DNA of 64,000 nucleotides from Mammaliicoccus sciuri (lineage in GTDB: Bacteria; Bacillota; Bacilli; Staphylococcales; Staphylococcaceae): contig NZ_CP094824.1 in NCBI RefSeq assembly GCF_025561425.1, forward strand, positions 1,364,001 through 1,428,000, written 5' to 3'. Numbering within the stretch: position 1 is the first letter of the stretch; the number at the start of each line of letters is the position of its first letter. The translations under genes were made by a program, and so were the position numbers. Positions 41,053-49,544 of this stretch are shown in pieces. The notes below the pieces were generated by a model. That model saw nothing but the letters and a program-made list of their open reading frames with translations. It made no database searches and had not been told where the DNA came from.

Positions 41053-42020
41053 CACATATTTTATCAGCAGATATTGGTGGTACGACTTGTAAATTAGGTA
41101 TTTTTGATCGTTCACTAAATATCGAAGAGAAATGGGAAATTTCAACGAATAAAACAGGAGAAGGTATATTAGAGAATATATATGATTCATTCGTTGTACA
41201 TCTGAATAGAAAAGATATCGATATCAAGAACATTATCGGTATGGGAATCGGTGTACCTGGCCCGATTGATTTTGAAAATGGTATCGTCAACGGTGCTGTG
41301 AATTTAAATTGGACTGGTAACATTGAAGTTAGAAAACATATGCAACAATATTTTGATGGACCAATTTACGTAGATAATGATGCGAATGTTGCAACTTTAG
41401 GTGAAAAATTTAAAGGTGCTGGCCAAAACGAAAGCGACGTTGTTTGTATGACGCTAGGAACTGGTGTAGGTGGCGGCATTGTTTCAAATGGCGAATTACT
41501 TCATGGCCATAATGGTTCAGGCGCTGAAATAGGTCATTTCTTAGTGGATCAAAAGAAAAGATTTCAATGTAATTGTGGTATGAAGGGCTGTCTTGAAACG
41601 GTTGCTTCAGCTACAGGTGTCATTAATTTAGTACATCATTATTATCCAAATATCAATATGAAATCAAGTATTCATGACTTAATTACAGGTAAAAATGTAA
41701 CAGCTAAAGACGTATTTGATGCTGCAAAATCAGGAGATGAATTCAGTTTATTTATCATTGATAAAGTTGCTGGTTACATAGCTTATGCAGCAAGTGTTGT
41801 TAGCGTCATGACTAACCCTAAATATATTATAATTGGTGGTGGCGTTAGTAAAGCCGGCGATATTCTTATCCAATTTATTAAGAAGCATTATGAAAAAATG
41901 ACATTTAAACCTGCACAAGATGGTACAAACATTGTAGTTGCACAATTAGGAAATGACGCAGGTATCATCGGTGCAGCTGGTCTAATTAAGACATATGTAA
42001 TAGATAAGGAGAATGAATAA
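41049..42020 (+). CDS. glcK: Glucokinase (ROK family)
   Basis: Phosphorylates free glucose with ATP. 323 residues: ATP-binding [13 protein letters not shown] at the N-terminus, catalytic region [11 protein letters not shown] near residue 111, TLGTGVGGG near 137, and the ROK zinc signature with HIS and [17 protein letters not shown] near 178. ATG 41049 lies inside the end of the YqgQ gene. Typical length. Confidence 0.95.
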   Translation: MTHILSADIGGTTCKLGIFDRSLNIEEKWEISTNKTGEGILENIYDSFVVHLNRKDIDIKNIIGMGIGVPGPIDFENGIVNGAVNLNWTGNIEVRKHMQQYFDGPIYVDNDANVATLGEKFKGAGQNESDVVCMTLGTGVGGGIVSNGELLHGHNGSGAEIGHFLVDQKKRFQCNCGMKGCLETVASATGVINLVHHYYPNINMKSSIHDLITGKNVTAKDVFDAAKSGDEFSLFIIDKVAGYIAYAASVVSVMTNPKYIIIGGGVSKAGDILIQFIKKHYEKMTFKPAQDGTNIVVAQLGNDAGIIGAAGLIKTYVIDKENE

Positions 42021-42334
42021 TGGCAATAGTTGATGTAGTCGTAATACCAGTGGGAACAGAAGGACCTAGTGTGAGTGAATATATTGCAGATATTCAAATA
42101 ATTCTTGAAAAGCATAAAGAGGCGGGTACAATTGATTATCAATTAACACCAATGAATACACTTATTGAAGGTGATCTTAAAGATTTACTTGAGATTATAC
42201 AAGAAATTCATGAAAGTCCATTCAATAAAGGATTAGACAGAGTTTGTACAAATATCCGAATTGACGATAGAAGAGATAAATCTAGAAAAATGAACGATAA
42301 ATTAGATTCTGTTAACAAACATTTGAACAAATAA
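42020..42334 (+). CDS. MTH1187/YqgV-family thiamine-binding protein
   Basis: Small ferredoxin-like protein (DUF77 / Thiamine_BP). 104 residues, [21 protein letters not shown] at the N-terminus and YQLTPMNTLIEGDL in the core. Relatives bind thiamine or HMP; physiological role uncertain. ATG 42020 shares a base with the glcK stop (TAATGG). Ends the fthC-glcK cluster at a hairpin. Confidence 0.88.
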   Translation: MAIVDVVVIPVGTEGPSVSEYIADIQIILEKHKEAGTIDYQLTPMNTLIEGDLKDLLEIIQEIHESPFNKGLDRVCTNIRIDDRRDKSRKMNDKLDSVNKHLNK

Positions 42335-42364
42335 AAAAAGACGAGTGTAAACTCGTCTTTTCTT
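42334..42364. terminator. Bidirectional terminator between YqgV gene and DUF2759 gene
   Basis: AAAAAAGACGAGT / ACTCGTCTTTTC stem with A and T runs on the two sides, between convergent genes. Confidence 0.85.
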
Positions 42365-42603
42365 TAATGATGTAAAATTGGATAACCGTATGTAAAGATT
42401 GTAGCTAATGAGAAGAACCCAAAAGATACTACAGTTATTGCACCAAAAAGAATGCCCAAAATATTTTTGTTTTTGAATGCTGAAATTAAACCAAATATAG
42501 CTAGAATAAAAACAGCTAGCATTAATAATGAGAAAATATTAACACCGATATGGATTTTTACTCCAAATAACTCAAATAGTTCCCCTGTGTCGATAAATGG
42601 CAT
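42364..42603 (-). CDS. DUF2759-like small membrane protein
   Basis: 79 residues with two transmembrane helices (about 18-40 and 47-70) separated by SAFKNKN, starting MPFIDTGELFELFGVKIHI. The layout fits the small DUF2759 proteins of Bacilli; function unknown. Start chosen at ATG 42603 behind GGGGGTATTGG; a longer frame to 42639 includes that site and is less likely. Confidence 0.75.
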   Translation of the reverse strand: MPFIDTGELFELFGVKIHIGVNIFSLLMLAVFILAIFGLISAFKNKNILGILFGAITVVSFGFFSLATIFTYGYPILHH

Positions 42604-42700
42604 TCCAATACCCCCAATACAAATTTCTTTTATTATCATATTAATTGTATAATTAATATGTGGTTTTGTCGAGATACTTTTTAAAAGAGGAGGAAATAAA

Positions 42701-43333
42701 ATGCAAGTACATAGTTTTTCATTAGGAATTGTAGAAACTAATTGTTATATTCTCGAAGGTGAAAACGAATTACTCGTGATAGATCCAGGAGATAATGGCG
42801 ATTTTTTAAATAAACAAATTAAACAATATCATAAAAAGGTGAGTGCTGTATTATTAACACACGCTCATTTTGATCATATAGGTGCAGTAGATGATGTCGC
42901 AAATGAATTTGATGTGAAAGTATATGTGCATCCTGAAGAAAAATCATGGTTAACGGATACAGAGAAAAATGGTTCTAAAAAATTTGCAATGTATCAATTA
43001 CCACAAGTGGTTCAACATACTGTTCCACAAATAATGGAACCTGGTGAATATGAGATTGGTGAATTTAAATTTGAAGCGATCCATACACCCGGTCATTCAC
43101 CGGGTAGTTTATCATTTGTATTTGGCGAATTTGCTATAGTAGGTGATACTTTATTTAAAGGTGGAATTGGGAGAACGGATTTATATAAAGGTGATACAAA
43201 AACATTATTGAATTCAATTGAAGATAAGTTGTTAGAACTAGATCCAAATACAACTATTTTCCCAGGTCACGGACCGGAGACTACAATAGCAGATGAAGAA
43301 ATGACAAATCCGTATTTAAATGGATTTAATTAA
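42701..43333 (+). CDS. Metallo-beta-lactamase fold hydrolase (YqgX-like)
   Basis: Glyoxalase II-like hydrolase, probably a thioesterase; substrate unknown. 210 residues with the zinc motif THAHFDHIGA near residue 57, IHTPGHSPGSLSF near 130, VGDTLFKGGIGRTD near 147 and FPGHGPETTI near 190. ATG 42701 follows AGGAGGAAA. It converges on the DUF2626 gene; the IS1182-type element now separates them. Confidence 0.9.
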   Translation: MQVHSFSLGIVETNCYILEGENELLVIDPGDNGDFLNKQIKQYHKKVSAVLLTHAHFDHIGAVDDVANEFDVKVYVHPEEKSWLTDTEKNGSKKFAMYQLPQVVQHTVPQIMEPGEYEIGEFKFEAIHTPGHSPGSLSFVFGEFAIVGDTLFKGGIGRTDLYKGDTKTLLNSIEDKLLELDPNTTIFPGHGPETTIADEEMTNPYLNGFN

Positions 43334-43366
43334 AAGAAGCATTACACGTTTGTGTAATGCTTCTTT
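43333..43366. terminator. Terminator hairpin, left copy flanking the IS1182-type element
   Basis: A 34-bp near-palindrome (AAAGAAGCATTACAC / GTGTAATGCTTCTTT). An identical copy lies at 45000-45033 on the other side of the IS. It serves as terminator of the metallo-hydrolase gene, whose stop codon it touches. Confidence 0.9.
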
Positions 43367-43396
43367 CAGAGTGTCGACAAAGTCTTAGACTTTGCC

Positions 43397-43492
43397 GGCA
43401 TTTTTTTATGCGCATGCTTTCCGCGGGCATGTTCTCAGCCTGTAGTCTTCGAATCATGCTGTTCCCGCAGGAGTCAGCGCTAAAAAAATACC
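43397..43492. repeat. Structured dispersed repeat, copy B (inside the IS)
   Basis: Stem segments GGCATTTTTTTA (43397) / TAAAAAAATACC (43481), GCGC (43410) / GCGC (43477), CCGCGGG / CCCGCAGG, GCATG (43427) / CATGC (43455). The loop AGCCTGTAGTCT (43437-43448) and AGGAGTCAGC (43469-43478) are identical to copy A at 33.8 kb, while the stems differ with pairing kept. It lies between the left IS end and the transposase. Confidence 0.75.
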
Positions 43493-43548
43493 AAAAATTA
43501 ATAATCCATTTTATAATATAGTTGAAATTTTATTTAGGAGTTGATTCT

Positions 43549-44901
43549 ATGTTAAATAAATCCGAGAATAAACGTGACCAATATGAAATGATTTCTGTTT
43601 CAGAGTTAGTACCTAAAAATCATTTATTGAGAAAAGTTGATAAAGTATTAGATTTAAACTTCGTTTATGAACTTGTTGAAGATAAATACTGTTTAGATAA
43701 CGGACGTCCTTCTATTGATCCTGTTATCTTAGTTAAGATCTTACTGATTCAAAGATTATTTGGCATAAAATCAATGAGGCAAACTATTAAAGAAATTGAA
43801 ACTAACGTAGCTTACCGTTGGTATTTAGGATTTAGCTTTCTTGATAAAGTCCCTCATTATGGTACATTCAGTAAAAATTATACAAGACGCTTCCATGATA
43901 CTGACCTGTTTGAACAAATATTCGAAAGAATATTAGAAATTGCGATTAAGAATAACTTAATTGACCACTCAACGTTATTCATTGATTCAACACATATCAA
44001 AGCTAATGCGAATAAAAATAAATATATTAATCAAGTTGTAAAAAAGGATACATTACATTTCCAAGAAGAACTTAATAATGAAATTAATCAACAGAGGTTA
44101 GCGCAAGGAAAAAAGCCCATAAAAAATAAGAAAAAGGAGGAGTTTAAAAATAAGAAAGTCAGTACTACCGATCTAGAAGCTGGTTACTATGTTAAAGGTG
44201 AAAGAGAAAAACAATTTGCGTATAGCTTACATAGTTGTGTAGATAAAAATGGTTTTATAATTGATCAACATGTCACACCTGGAAATATACATGATAGTAC
44301 ACAGTTGAAACCTATGGTTGAAAGATTAGAAGAAAAAAATATGTTGCCAATCACACTAGCAGTAGACTCCGGATACAAAACGCCATTCAATGCGCATTAT
44401 TTACTTGAGAAATCGATTGTACCTGCAATGCCCTATACAAGACCAAAAGGAAAGCCAGGAATATTTAAAACTAAAGATTTTATTTATGATGAATATTACG
44501 ATAGTTATATATGTCCAAATGATAAACTACTAACTTTTAAAAGAACTATGCCAACAGGGCATAGATTATACAAATCTAATCCTATTATATGTAAATCATG
44601 TCCACTACTAAATGAATGTACAGAAAATAGAAGTTTTACTAGAGAAATTCGAAGACATGTATGGCAAGATGATTTAGATATAATCGAAGATTTAAGGTTT
44701 GTAGATACAATAAAAAAAGCATATAAACTAAGAAGTCAAACAGTAGAAAGACGCTTTGGTGATGCAAAAGAACAGCATGGTATGAGATGGACTAGATATA
44801 GAGGAATTAAAAAAGTTTCCCTGGACACCACGCTTATTTGTGCTGCCATGAATCTTAAAAAGTTGGCAATGTGGCTCGTAAAAGAGCCACAAATAGCCTA
44901 G
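43549..44901 (+). CDS. IS1182-family transposase
   Basis: DDE transposase. 450 residues from ATG 43549 behind AGGAG. An N-terminal DUF772-type domain (SVSELVPKNHLLRKVDKVLD, GRPSIDPVILVKILLIQ) leads to the catalytic region with TLFIDSTHIKANANK near residue 147, LAVDSGYKT near 274 and a C-terminal part with a Cys pair pattern CKSCPLLNEC and ERRFGDAKEQHGMR holding the Glu. Full length with no stop, so probably functional. Confidence 0.93.
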   Translation: MLNKSENKRDQYEMISVSELVPKNHLLRKVDKVLDLNFVYELVEDKYCLDNGRPSIDPVILVKILLIQRLFGIKSMRQTIKEIETNVAYRWYLGFSFLDKVPHYGTFSKNYTRRFHDTDLFEQIFERILEIAIKNNLIDHSTLFIDSTHIKANANKNKYINQVVKKDTLHFQEELNNEINQQRLAQGKKPIKNKKKEEFKNKKVSTTDLEAGYYVKGEREKQFAYSLHSCVDKNGFIIDQHVTPGNIHDSTQLKPMVERLEEKNMLPITLAVDSGYKTPFNAHYLLEKSIVPAMPYTRPKGKPGIFKTKDFIYDEYYDSYICPNDKLLTFKRTMPTGHRLYKSNPIICKSCPLLNECTENRSFTREIRRHVWQDDLDIIEDLRFVDTIKKAYKLRSQTVERRFGDAKEQHGMRWTRYRGIKKVSLDTTLICAAMNLKKLAMWLVKEPQIA

Positions 44902-44956
44902 ATTAAACGTAGTTTAATCATGATTTTAGTGGAAAATATTAATCCATATAAAAAAA

Positions 44957-44990
44957 CAAACTGAACTTATAAATTTAAGTTCAGTTTGTC
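44957..44990 (+). terminator. Terminator at the right end of the IS1182-type element
   Basis: AAACTGAACTTA / TAAGTTCAGTTT stem followed by a short T-rich stretch, after the transposase gene and just inside the right inverted repeat. Confidence 0.7.
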
Positions 44991-44999
44991 CACAGTCTG

Positions 45000-45033
45000 A
45001 AAGAAGCATTACACGTTTGTGTAATGCTTCTTT
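45000..45033. terminator. Terminator hairpin, right copy flanking the IS1182-type element
   Basis: Exact 34-bp copy of 43333-43366. On the minus strand it directly follows the stop codon of the DUF2626 gene and acts as its terminator. Confidence 0.9.
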
Positions 45034-45320
45034 TAATGATGTGCTCCAAAACTTGGCTCTAATAAGAATGTAGAATAATATGTAAATCCAACAAAACATA
45101 ATACTAAATAAATTGCGAATATATACATATACATTCTTTCTGTTAATTTTAAGTATCCCAACAATACGAAAAATCCAGTTTGTGCTAAGAAGAAATATGC
45201 CATCATGTCCATACCGCCGACATAAAACATCGTAGCAAAAATAGCAGTCCAGAAGCCTAGAGTTTTATAAACTTTATCCATCTTCTTAAGAACCCCCTCT
45301 GTGTTTACTTTCTTATTCAT
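45033..45320 (-). CDS. DUF2626-family membrane protein (YqgY-like)
   Basis: 95 residues with three transmembrane helices (about 22-40, 42-60, 64-88) and a short polar N-terminus (MNKKVNTEGVLKKMDKVYK). The sequence and its position between the metallo-hydrolase and comGA match the small DUF2626 proteins of Bacilli. Function unknown. ATG 45320; a longer RBS-free extension is absent. Confidence 0.82.
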   Translation of the reverse strand: MNKKVNTEGVLKKMDKVYKTLGFWTAIFATMFYVGGMDMMAYFFLAQTGFFVLLGYLKLTERMYMYIFAIYLVLCFVGFTYYSTFLLEPSFGAHH

Positions 45321-45434
45321 ATTTAATTATAAAGTTACTCTATACAAAAGTAAATAGCATTTTAACGCAAATTCATAAGCATTAAACAAGTAATTTTGGT
45401 AATTGGAAGCGTTTATATATATTAGGAGGAGATT

Positions 45435-46337
45435 ATGGAGAAATTATTTAAGTCAATTATTAACGATGCTGTCAATTCTAATGCGAGTGATATTCATTTT
45501 GTACCTTTAAACGATGATAAAGTCTTTGTTCAAATGAGGATAAATGGCGATAATACACCTTATGATTTAAATCTAGACTTTAAATTGTATAGTAGGCTAC
45601 TCATTTATATGAAATTTATCGCGCATCTTGATGTAAGTGAACGTAATAAAGCACAAAGTGGTCAATATTTATTTGAACATGAGATTCAATACTATTTAAG
45701 AATTTCTACAATACCAATCAGTTTAGGGATAGAATCTAGTTCCATTAGAATAACCCCTCAACATTTTAATCACTCACATGGAAAATCAGAAGAGCAATCA
45801 TATATCGTTCTACAAAATAGAATGTATCAATCTGAAGGGTTATTTCTATTTACGGGACCAACTGGATCAGGTAAGACGACATTAATGTATGAATTGATGT
45901 ATACATTAAAGAAAGAGAAGAATAAACATATTATTACAATTGAAGATCCTGTAGAACAAACATTAAATGGCATTGTCCAAGTTTCAGTCAATGAAAAAGC
46001 TAACATAACTTATCAACAATCTTTTAAAGCCATTTTAAGATGTGATCCTGACGTTATTATGATTGGGGAGATAAGAGATGATGTTACTGCTAAGCAAGTT
46101 GTTCAGGCAAGTTTAAGTGGTCATTTAGTGCTTTCAACTATGCATGCTAGTGATACAATCGGGGTAATCCACCGACTAATTGAACTAGGTGTAACAGTTG
46201 AACAAATTAAACAAGGTATTTCATGTATCACGAACCAACGTCTTGTGAAGAAAAATGATGAAACAAGAACATTAGATATGTCATATATTTTTAAAGATGA
46301 CATTATTAAATATATGGAGAATGATTATGAAACGTAA
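45435..46337 (+). CDS. comGA: Competence pilus assembly ATPase ComGA
   Basis: Cytosolic ATPase driving assembly of the transformation pilus. The 300-residue GspE/PilT-family protein has Walker A GPTGSGKTT near residue 141, the Asp box ITIEDPVEQ, Walker B IGEIRDD and His box LSTMHASD. ATG 45435 follows AGGAGGAG. I see no convincing SigH or ComK site in the 114-nt leader. First gene of a comG operon that is open throughout. Confidence 0.94.
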   Translation: MEKLFKSIINDAVNSNASDIHFVPLNDDKVFVQMRINGDNTPYDLNLDFKLYSRLLIYMKFIAHLDVSERNKAQSGQYLFEHEIQYYLRISTIPISLGIESSSIRITPQHFNHSHGKSEEQSYIVLQNRMYQSEGLFLFTGPTGSGKTTLMYELMYTLKKEKNKHIITIEDPVEQTLNGIVQVSVNEKANITYQQSFKAILRCDPDVIMIGEIRDDVTAKQVVQASLSGHLVLSTMHASDTIGVIHRLIELGVTVEQIKQGISCITNQRLVKKNDETRTLDMSYIFKDDIIKYMENDYET

Positions 46338-47367
46338 GAAAAATGTATTAAAAAAAGATCAAGTATTATATTTAACACGACTGTTAGATATGTTGAAACA
46401 AGGTTTCACTTTACTAGAAGCTATTCAATTACTGTCTGATCAATTCATACAACTTAAAAAGCATAATTTAAATACTACTGCTTGTGAAATTGTTAAAGAG
46501 ACTGGTCAATTACATGAAATACTTAAACTGTTTAATTATCCGCAAGTTATTATTACTCAAATATACTTTGGTGAACAATATGGTAATTTGAATGAAACGT
46601 TAGAACACTCTATTCTATATTTAAAAAAGATTGAACAAGTTAAACAAAGATTTATAAAAACAATTCAATATCCCGCTTTATTATTCAGCATCTTTTTTAT
46701 GTTACTTGCTGTTGTAAATCAAACCATTATTCCTCAATTCACAGAAATTTATGCTTCAATGAATGTAGAAATTTCTACTTCGTTACGTATTATCACGACA
46801 ATATTTTCATATTTACCAACTACTATTTTTTCTTTAGTCCTCATTTTATTCCTCGTTTATCTTATCAGTTATATGAATTTTATGGATAAAGAAATGGCTC
46901 GTAAAATAGCAATATACCAGAAAATTCCAATCATCAATCGTTACATTACGATGTATAACTCATATCGTATATCTAGAGATTTTTCCTTTTTTATTCAAAA
47001 TGGTATCACCCTTACTAAAATAATTGAAATATATATGTTGCAAACTAAAGATGATTTTTTGAAATATATTGGATATTCTATTAATCAATCATTAGGTTCT
47101 GGTATGACATTTCCAAATTCCATTAAGAAGTTAGGGTGCTTTGAATCTAATTTCATACACTATATCAATCACGGAGAAAATAAATCTAAATTAGATTTAG
47201 AACTTTATTATTACAGTCTTTTTATGCTGGACACACTAGAAAAGACTTTCTTAAAACATCTCAAATGGATACAACCAGTCGTATTTGGTGTTCTAGCTTT
47301 ATTAATCGTAACGCTATATTTAATTATCATTCTACCGATGCTGCAAATGGTAGAAGGTATAAAGTGA
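46327..47367 (+). CDS. comGB: Competence pilus platform protein ComGB
   Basis: Polytopic inner-membrane platform (GspF family) of the pseudopilus. 346 residues with three transmembrane helices (about 115-140, 165-190, 320-343) and two repeated cytosolic GspF domains. Start set at ATG 46327, 6 nt after TGGAGA; two earlier in-frame ATGs overlap that site or precede it. Overlaps the end of comGA by 11 nt. Confidence 0.9.
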   Translation: MKRKKNVLKKDQVLYLTRLLDMLKQGFTLLEAIQLLSDQFIQLKKHNLNTTACEIVKETGQLHEILKLFNYPQVIITQIYFGEQYGNLNETLEHSILYLKKIEQVKQRFIKTIQYPALLFSIFFMLLAVVNQTIIPQFTEIYASMNVEISTSLRIITTIFSYLPTTIFSLVLILFLVYLISYMNFMDKEMARKIAIYQKIPIINRYITMYNSYRISRDFSFFIQNGITLTKIIEIYMLQTKDDFLKYIGYSINQSLGSGMTFPNSIKKLGCFESNFIHYINHGENKSKLDLELYYYSLFMLDTLEKTFLKHLKWIQPVVFGVLALLIVTLYLIIILPMLQMVEGIK

Positions 47368-47382
47368 AAGGAATGTATTAAA

Positions 47383-47700
47383 ATGAAAAGATTTAAATTT
47401 TTAAGTAAAAAAGAAGGATTTACATTGGTTGAAATGTTAATTGTTCTTTTAATTATAAGTATATTATTGGTGATCATCATACCAAACATAAGTAAGCAAT
47501 CAGAGACGGTAAAAAGTACTGGATGCCAAGCTCAAGTGAAGATGGTTGCTGGGCAAGTAGAAGCTTATACATTGAAGCACGATGCTAAACCAAATTCTAT
47601 AAATGATTTAGTAAGTGATGGTTATATTAATCAAAAGCAACTGACATGTAAATCAGGTGAAACAATTACACTTGAAAATGGTGAAGTTGTTGCACATTAA
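47383..47700 (+). CDS. comGC: Major competence pseudopilin ComGC
   Basis: Structural subunit of the DNA-uptake pilus. 105 residues: basic leader then prepilin site KKEG/FTLVEMLIV (cleavage after Gly, N-methylated Phe expected) and a hydrophobic helix (about 14-34). Two cysteines (near 45 and 86) could form the disulfide known for ComGC. ATG 47383 follows AAAGGAATG. The prepilin peptidase gene is not in the window. Confidence 0.94.
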   Translation: MKRFKFLSKKEGFTLVEMLIVLLIISILLVIIIPNISKQSETVKSTGCQAQVKMVAGQVEAYTLKHDAKPNSINDLVSDGYINQKQLTCKSGETITLENGEVVAH

Positions 47701-48127
47701 TGATAATAAAGGATTTACATTGGTGGAAATGATTATTGTGTTATCCATCATCAGTATTATCTTTATGGTGACAATGTATTTATCTATAAACGCATTGGCT
47801 CGTAGTGGATTAAACAATGGCATTGATGATTTTGAAACGAAGCTAGAGTTCTTAGAAACGAAATCTCTATCTCAAAAGCAACCTATATTAGTTTGGTTTA
47901 AACCTAATTCAGAAAAAATATTTTATCAAATTGAGAAGAATCAGATTCAAACGATTTCACTCTATAAAGGTCGTATATCTAAAAATAACCAATTTACGAC
48001 ATTAGTTTTTGATGGAGAGGGAAATATTAATCAATTTGGCACTTTAAAAGTGGAGTTTAACGATAAAAAGTATCATGTTATTTTCCGAATTGAGAAAGGG
48101 AGATATAGAATTGTTGAAACGACATGA
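47678..48127 (+). CDS. comGD: Minor competence pseudopilin ComGD
   Basis: About 149 residues with a prepilin site NKG/FTLVEMIIVLS followed by a hydrophobic helix. The start is uncertain: ATG 47678 gives a 12-residue leader, ATG 47657 a longer one, and TTG 47690 is best spaced from GGTGA. All overlap the end of comGC, as usual in comG operons. It should prime or cap the pseudopilus with ComGE and ComGF. Confidence 0.85.
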   Translation: MVKLLHINDNKGFTLVEMIIVLSIISIIFMVTMYLSINALARSGLNNGIDDFETKLEFLETKSLSQKQPILVWFKPNSEKIFYQIEKNQIQTISLYKGRISKNNQFTTLVFDGEGNINQFGTLKVEFNDKKYHVIFRIEKGRYRIVETT

Positions 48128-48392
48128 TGGGTATGTGTTTATAGATTTTATGTTGTCTATTTTTATCATAATGCTATTGAGTGGGACATTACTGCCTTTA
48201 GTTACAACATTAAATGAAAATATCACTCGTGAACACGATAGAATAAAGCTTTATCAAATGATCTATCAAACTGTGCAATCAAAATCTAACGAACCTAAAT
48301 ATGATGTAAAGAGATATAAATATTTAGAGTTTAATACAAAAGTTTGTATGAAAGATGAATTAAAAAATGAAAAAATATGTATTGAAAAATAG
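48111..48392 (+). CDS. comGE: Minor competence pseudopilin ComGE
   Basis: About 93 residues from TTG 48111, 8 nt after AAAGGGAG; the longer frame starting at 48075 lies upstream of that site. A short basic leader (LLKRHDGY) precedes one hydrophobic helix (VFIDFMLSIFIIMLLSG). The prepilin motif is degenerate (DGYVFIDFML), as often in ComGE. Assignment rests mostly on operon position. Confidence 0.78.
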   Translation: MLKRHDGYVFIDFMLSIFIIMLLSGTLLPLVTTLNENITREHDRIKLYQMIYQTVQSKSNEPKYDVKRYKYLEFNTKVCMKDELKNEKICIEK

Positions 48393-48801
48393 TAAAGGCT
48401 TTAAGATGATAGAAATGCTACTATCATTATCTTTTTTATTAATTATATTAGCTTTAATCCCATTGCTCATTAAGAGTCTTTATTTATTTAAAGATAATGC
48501 AATGGATCATACACATTTTGAATTGATGATGTTTAGAAAAGAACTCTCCGATGAAATAAAAGAAAGTACTATAAAATTAGACAACGCTCATAACAGGATT
48601 AAATTTATAAATGAAATGCATTCAACAGAATTCACATTATTAAATGGAAAGATAATAAAAACTATAAATGGTCGAGGTAACATCACTTTGGTTAATAATG
48701 TGAAGACTTTTCAAGTAGATAAAATATCTAACGAAACATTTAAAGTAATTATTATTATAAGAAAAGGCGATAAAGAAATACATGAAGAAATTTATATCTA
48801 A
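48367..48801 (+). CDS. comGF: Minor competence pseudopilin ComGF
   Basis: 144 residues with leader KNSKG/FKMIEMLLSLSFLL and one hydrophobic helix, then a beta-rich domain with HNRIKFINEM and the family-like FRKELSDEI pattern. ATG 48367 lies within the end of comGE (26-nt overlap). Matches ComGF in position and size. Confidence 0.83.
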   Translation: MKKYVLKNSKGFKMIEMLLSLSFLLIILALIPLLIKSLYLFKDNAMDHTHFELMMFRKELSDEIKESTIKLDNAHNRIKFINEMHSTEFTLLNGKIIKTINGRGNITLVNNVKTFQVDKISNETFKVIIIIRKGDKEIHEEIYI

Positions 48802-48958
48802 CGATGCTGGTTTTATTTTACCGTTATTACTTGGAATATTATTTATTTATAGTTCCTTTTTGTCATTTTACTTAGTACAATATAGCTTTAAGCTTAATAC
48901 TTATCACAATTTAGAACAATACTATATACGTGAAATAAAAATTATGATAAATAAATAA
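48782..48958 (+). CDS. comGG: Candidate ComGG (short)
   Basis: 58 residues from ATG 48782, overlapping the end of comGF: MKKFISNDAGFILPLLLGIL, one hydrophobic helix (about 11-33) and a short Tyr/Lys-rich tail. The N-terminus resembles a prepilin (NDAG/FILP). ComGG of Bacillus is longer, about 124 residues, so this is either a short ComGG or another tail-end membrane peptide. No ribosome site of note; coupled translation is likely. Confidence 0.6.
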   Translation: MKKFISNDAGFILPLLLGILFIYSSFLSFYLVQYSFKLNTYHNLEQYYIREIKIMINK

Positions 48959-49035
48959 TTTTAAGCTTTTTATTTTCTGAATAATGAGATAGAATAAAGT
49001 TTAAGTTGAAATGAAACAACTGAGGAGTAGATTTA

Positions 49036-49524
49036 ATGTCAATCGTATTAATTGGATTTATGGGTGTTGGCAAAACAACTATCGGAAATTTGTTGAGCGA
49101 ACATTATGATAAAAGTTTAGTAGATATAGATACTTATATCGTTGAAACAACTCAATTACCAATCCCACAAATTTTTGAAAAATATGGTGAAAAACATTTT
49201 AGAGATTTAGAGTATCAAGCTTTAAAAAAATGGATTGACCAAGATGTGATTATTTCAACTGGTGGCGGTATTGTAGAATCAGAATTATGTAAAGAATTAT
49301 TAAAGCAAAATGACAATACTTTTTGGCTAAAATGTGATGTCGAAACCCTATTTAATAGAATTAATTATGATAATAACAGACCGAATGCTAACGGAAAGTC
49401 ATTAATTGAATTAAAAACCTTGTATTCAAAACGAGAATTAAGTTATAATGAAATCGCATTCAAGCATATTGATGCTAACAGACCTAGAGAAGTAGTTGCA
49501 AGTGAGATTATTGAATCTCTATAA
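49036..49524 (+). CDS. aroK: Shikimate kinase
   Basis: Phosphorylates shikimate in aromatic amino acid synthesis. 162 residues with P-loop GFMGVGKTT near residue 7, the shikimate-binding Asp in DIDTYI near 32, FRDLEYQAL near 56, GGGI near 77 and the lid Arg around NRPNANG near 115. ATG 49036 follows TGAGGAG. Monocistronic position between comG and gcv as in S. aureus. Confidence 0.94.
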   Translation: MSIVLIGFMGVGKTTIGNLLSEHYDKSLVDIDTYIVETTQLPIPQIFEKYGEKHFRDLEYQALKKWIDQDVIISTGGGIVESELCKELLKQNDNTFWLKCDVETLFNRINYDNNRPNANGKSLIELKTLYSKRELSYNEIAFKHIDANRPREVVASEIIESL

Positions 49525-49525
49525 G
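49496..49525 (+). promoter_or_regulatory. Candidate promoter of the gcv riboswitch transcript
   Basis: TTGCAA (49496-49501), an 18-bp spacer and TATAAG (49520-49525), overlapping the end of aroK and about 20 nt before the riboswitch. Moderate match only. Confidence 0.5.
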
Positions 49526-49544
49526 CTTAAATATTTGCGAATGA

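Larger units (their letters stand above)
43367..44999 (+). mobile_element. IS1182-family insertion sequence
   Basis: A 1633-bp element. Left end CAGAGTGTCGACAAA, right end read inward CAGACTGTGGACAAA: inverted repeats differing at two of the first 15 positions. One transposase gene. It is flanked by exact 34-bp direct copies of a terminator hairpin, so the target hairpin was duplicated. The left non-coding part includes hairpin GACAAAGTC-like sequence and a copy of the structured repeat. The right end has its own terminator (44957-44990). Confidence 0.9.
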
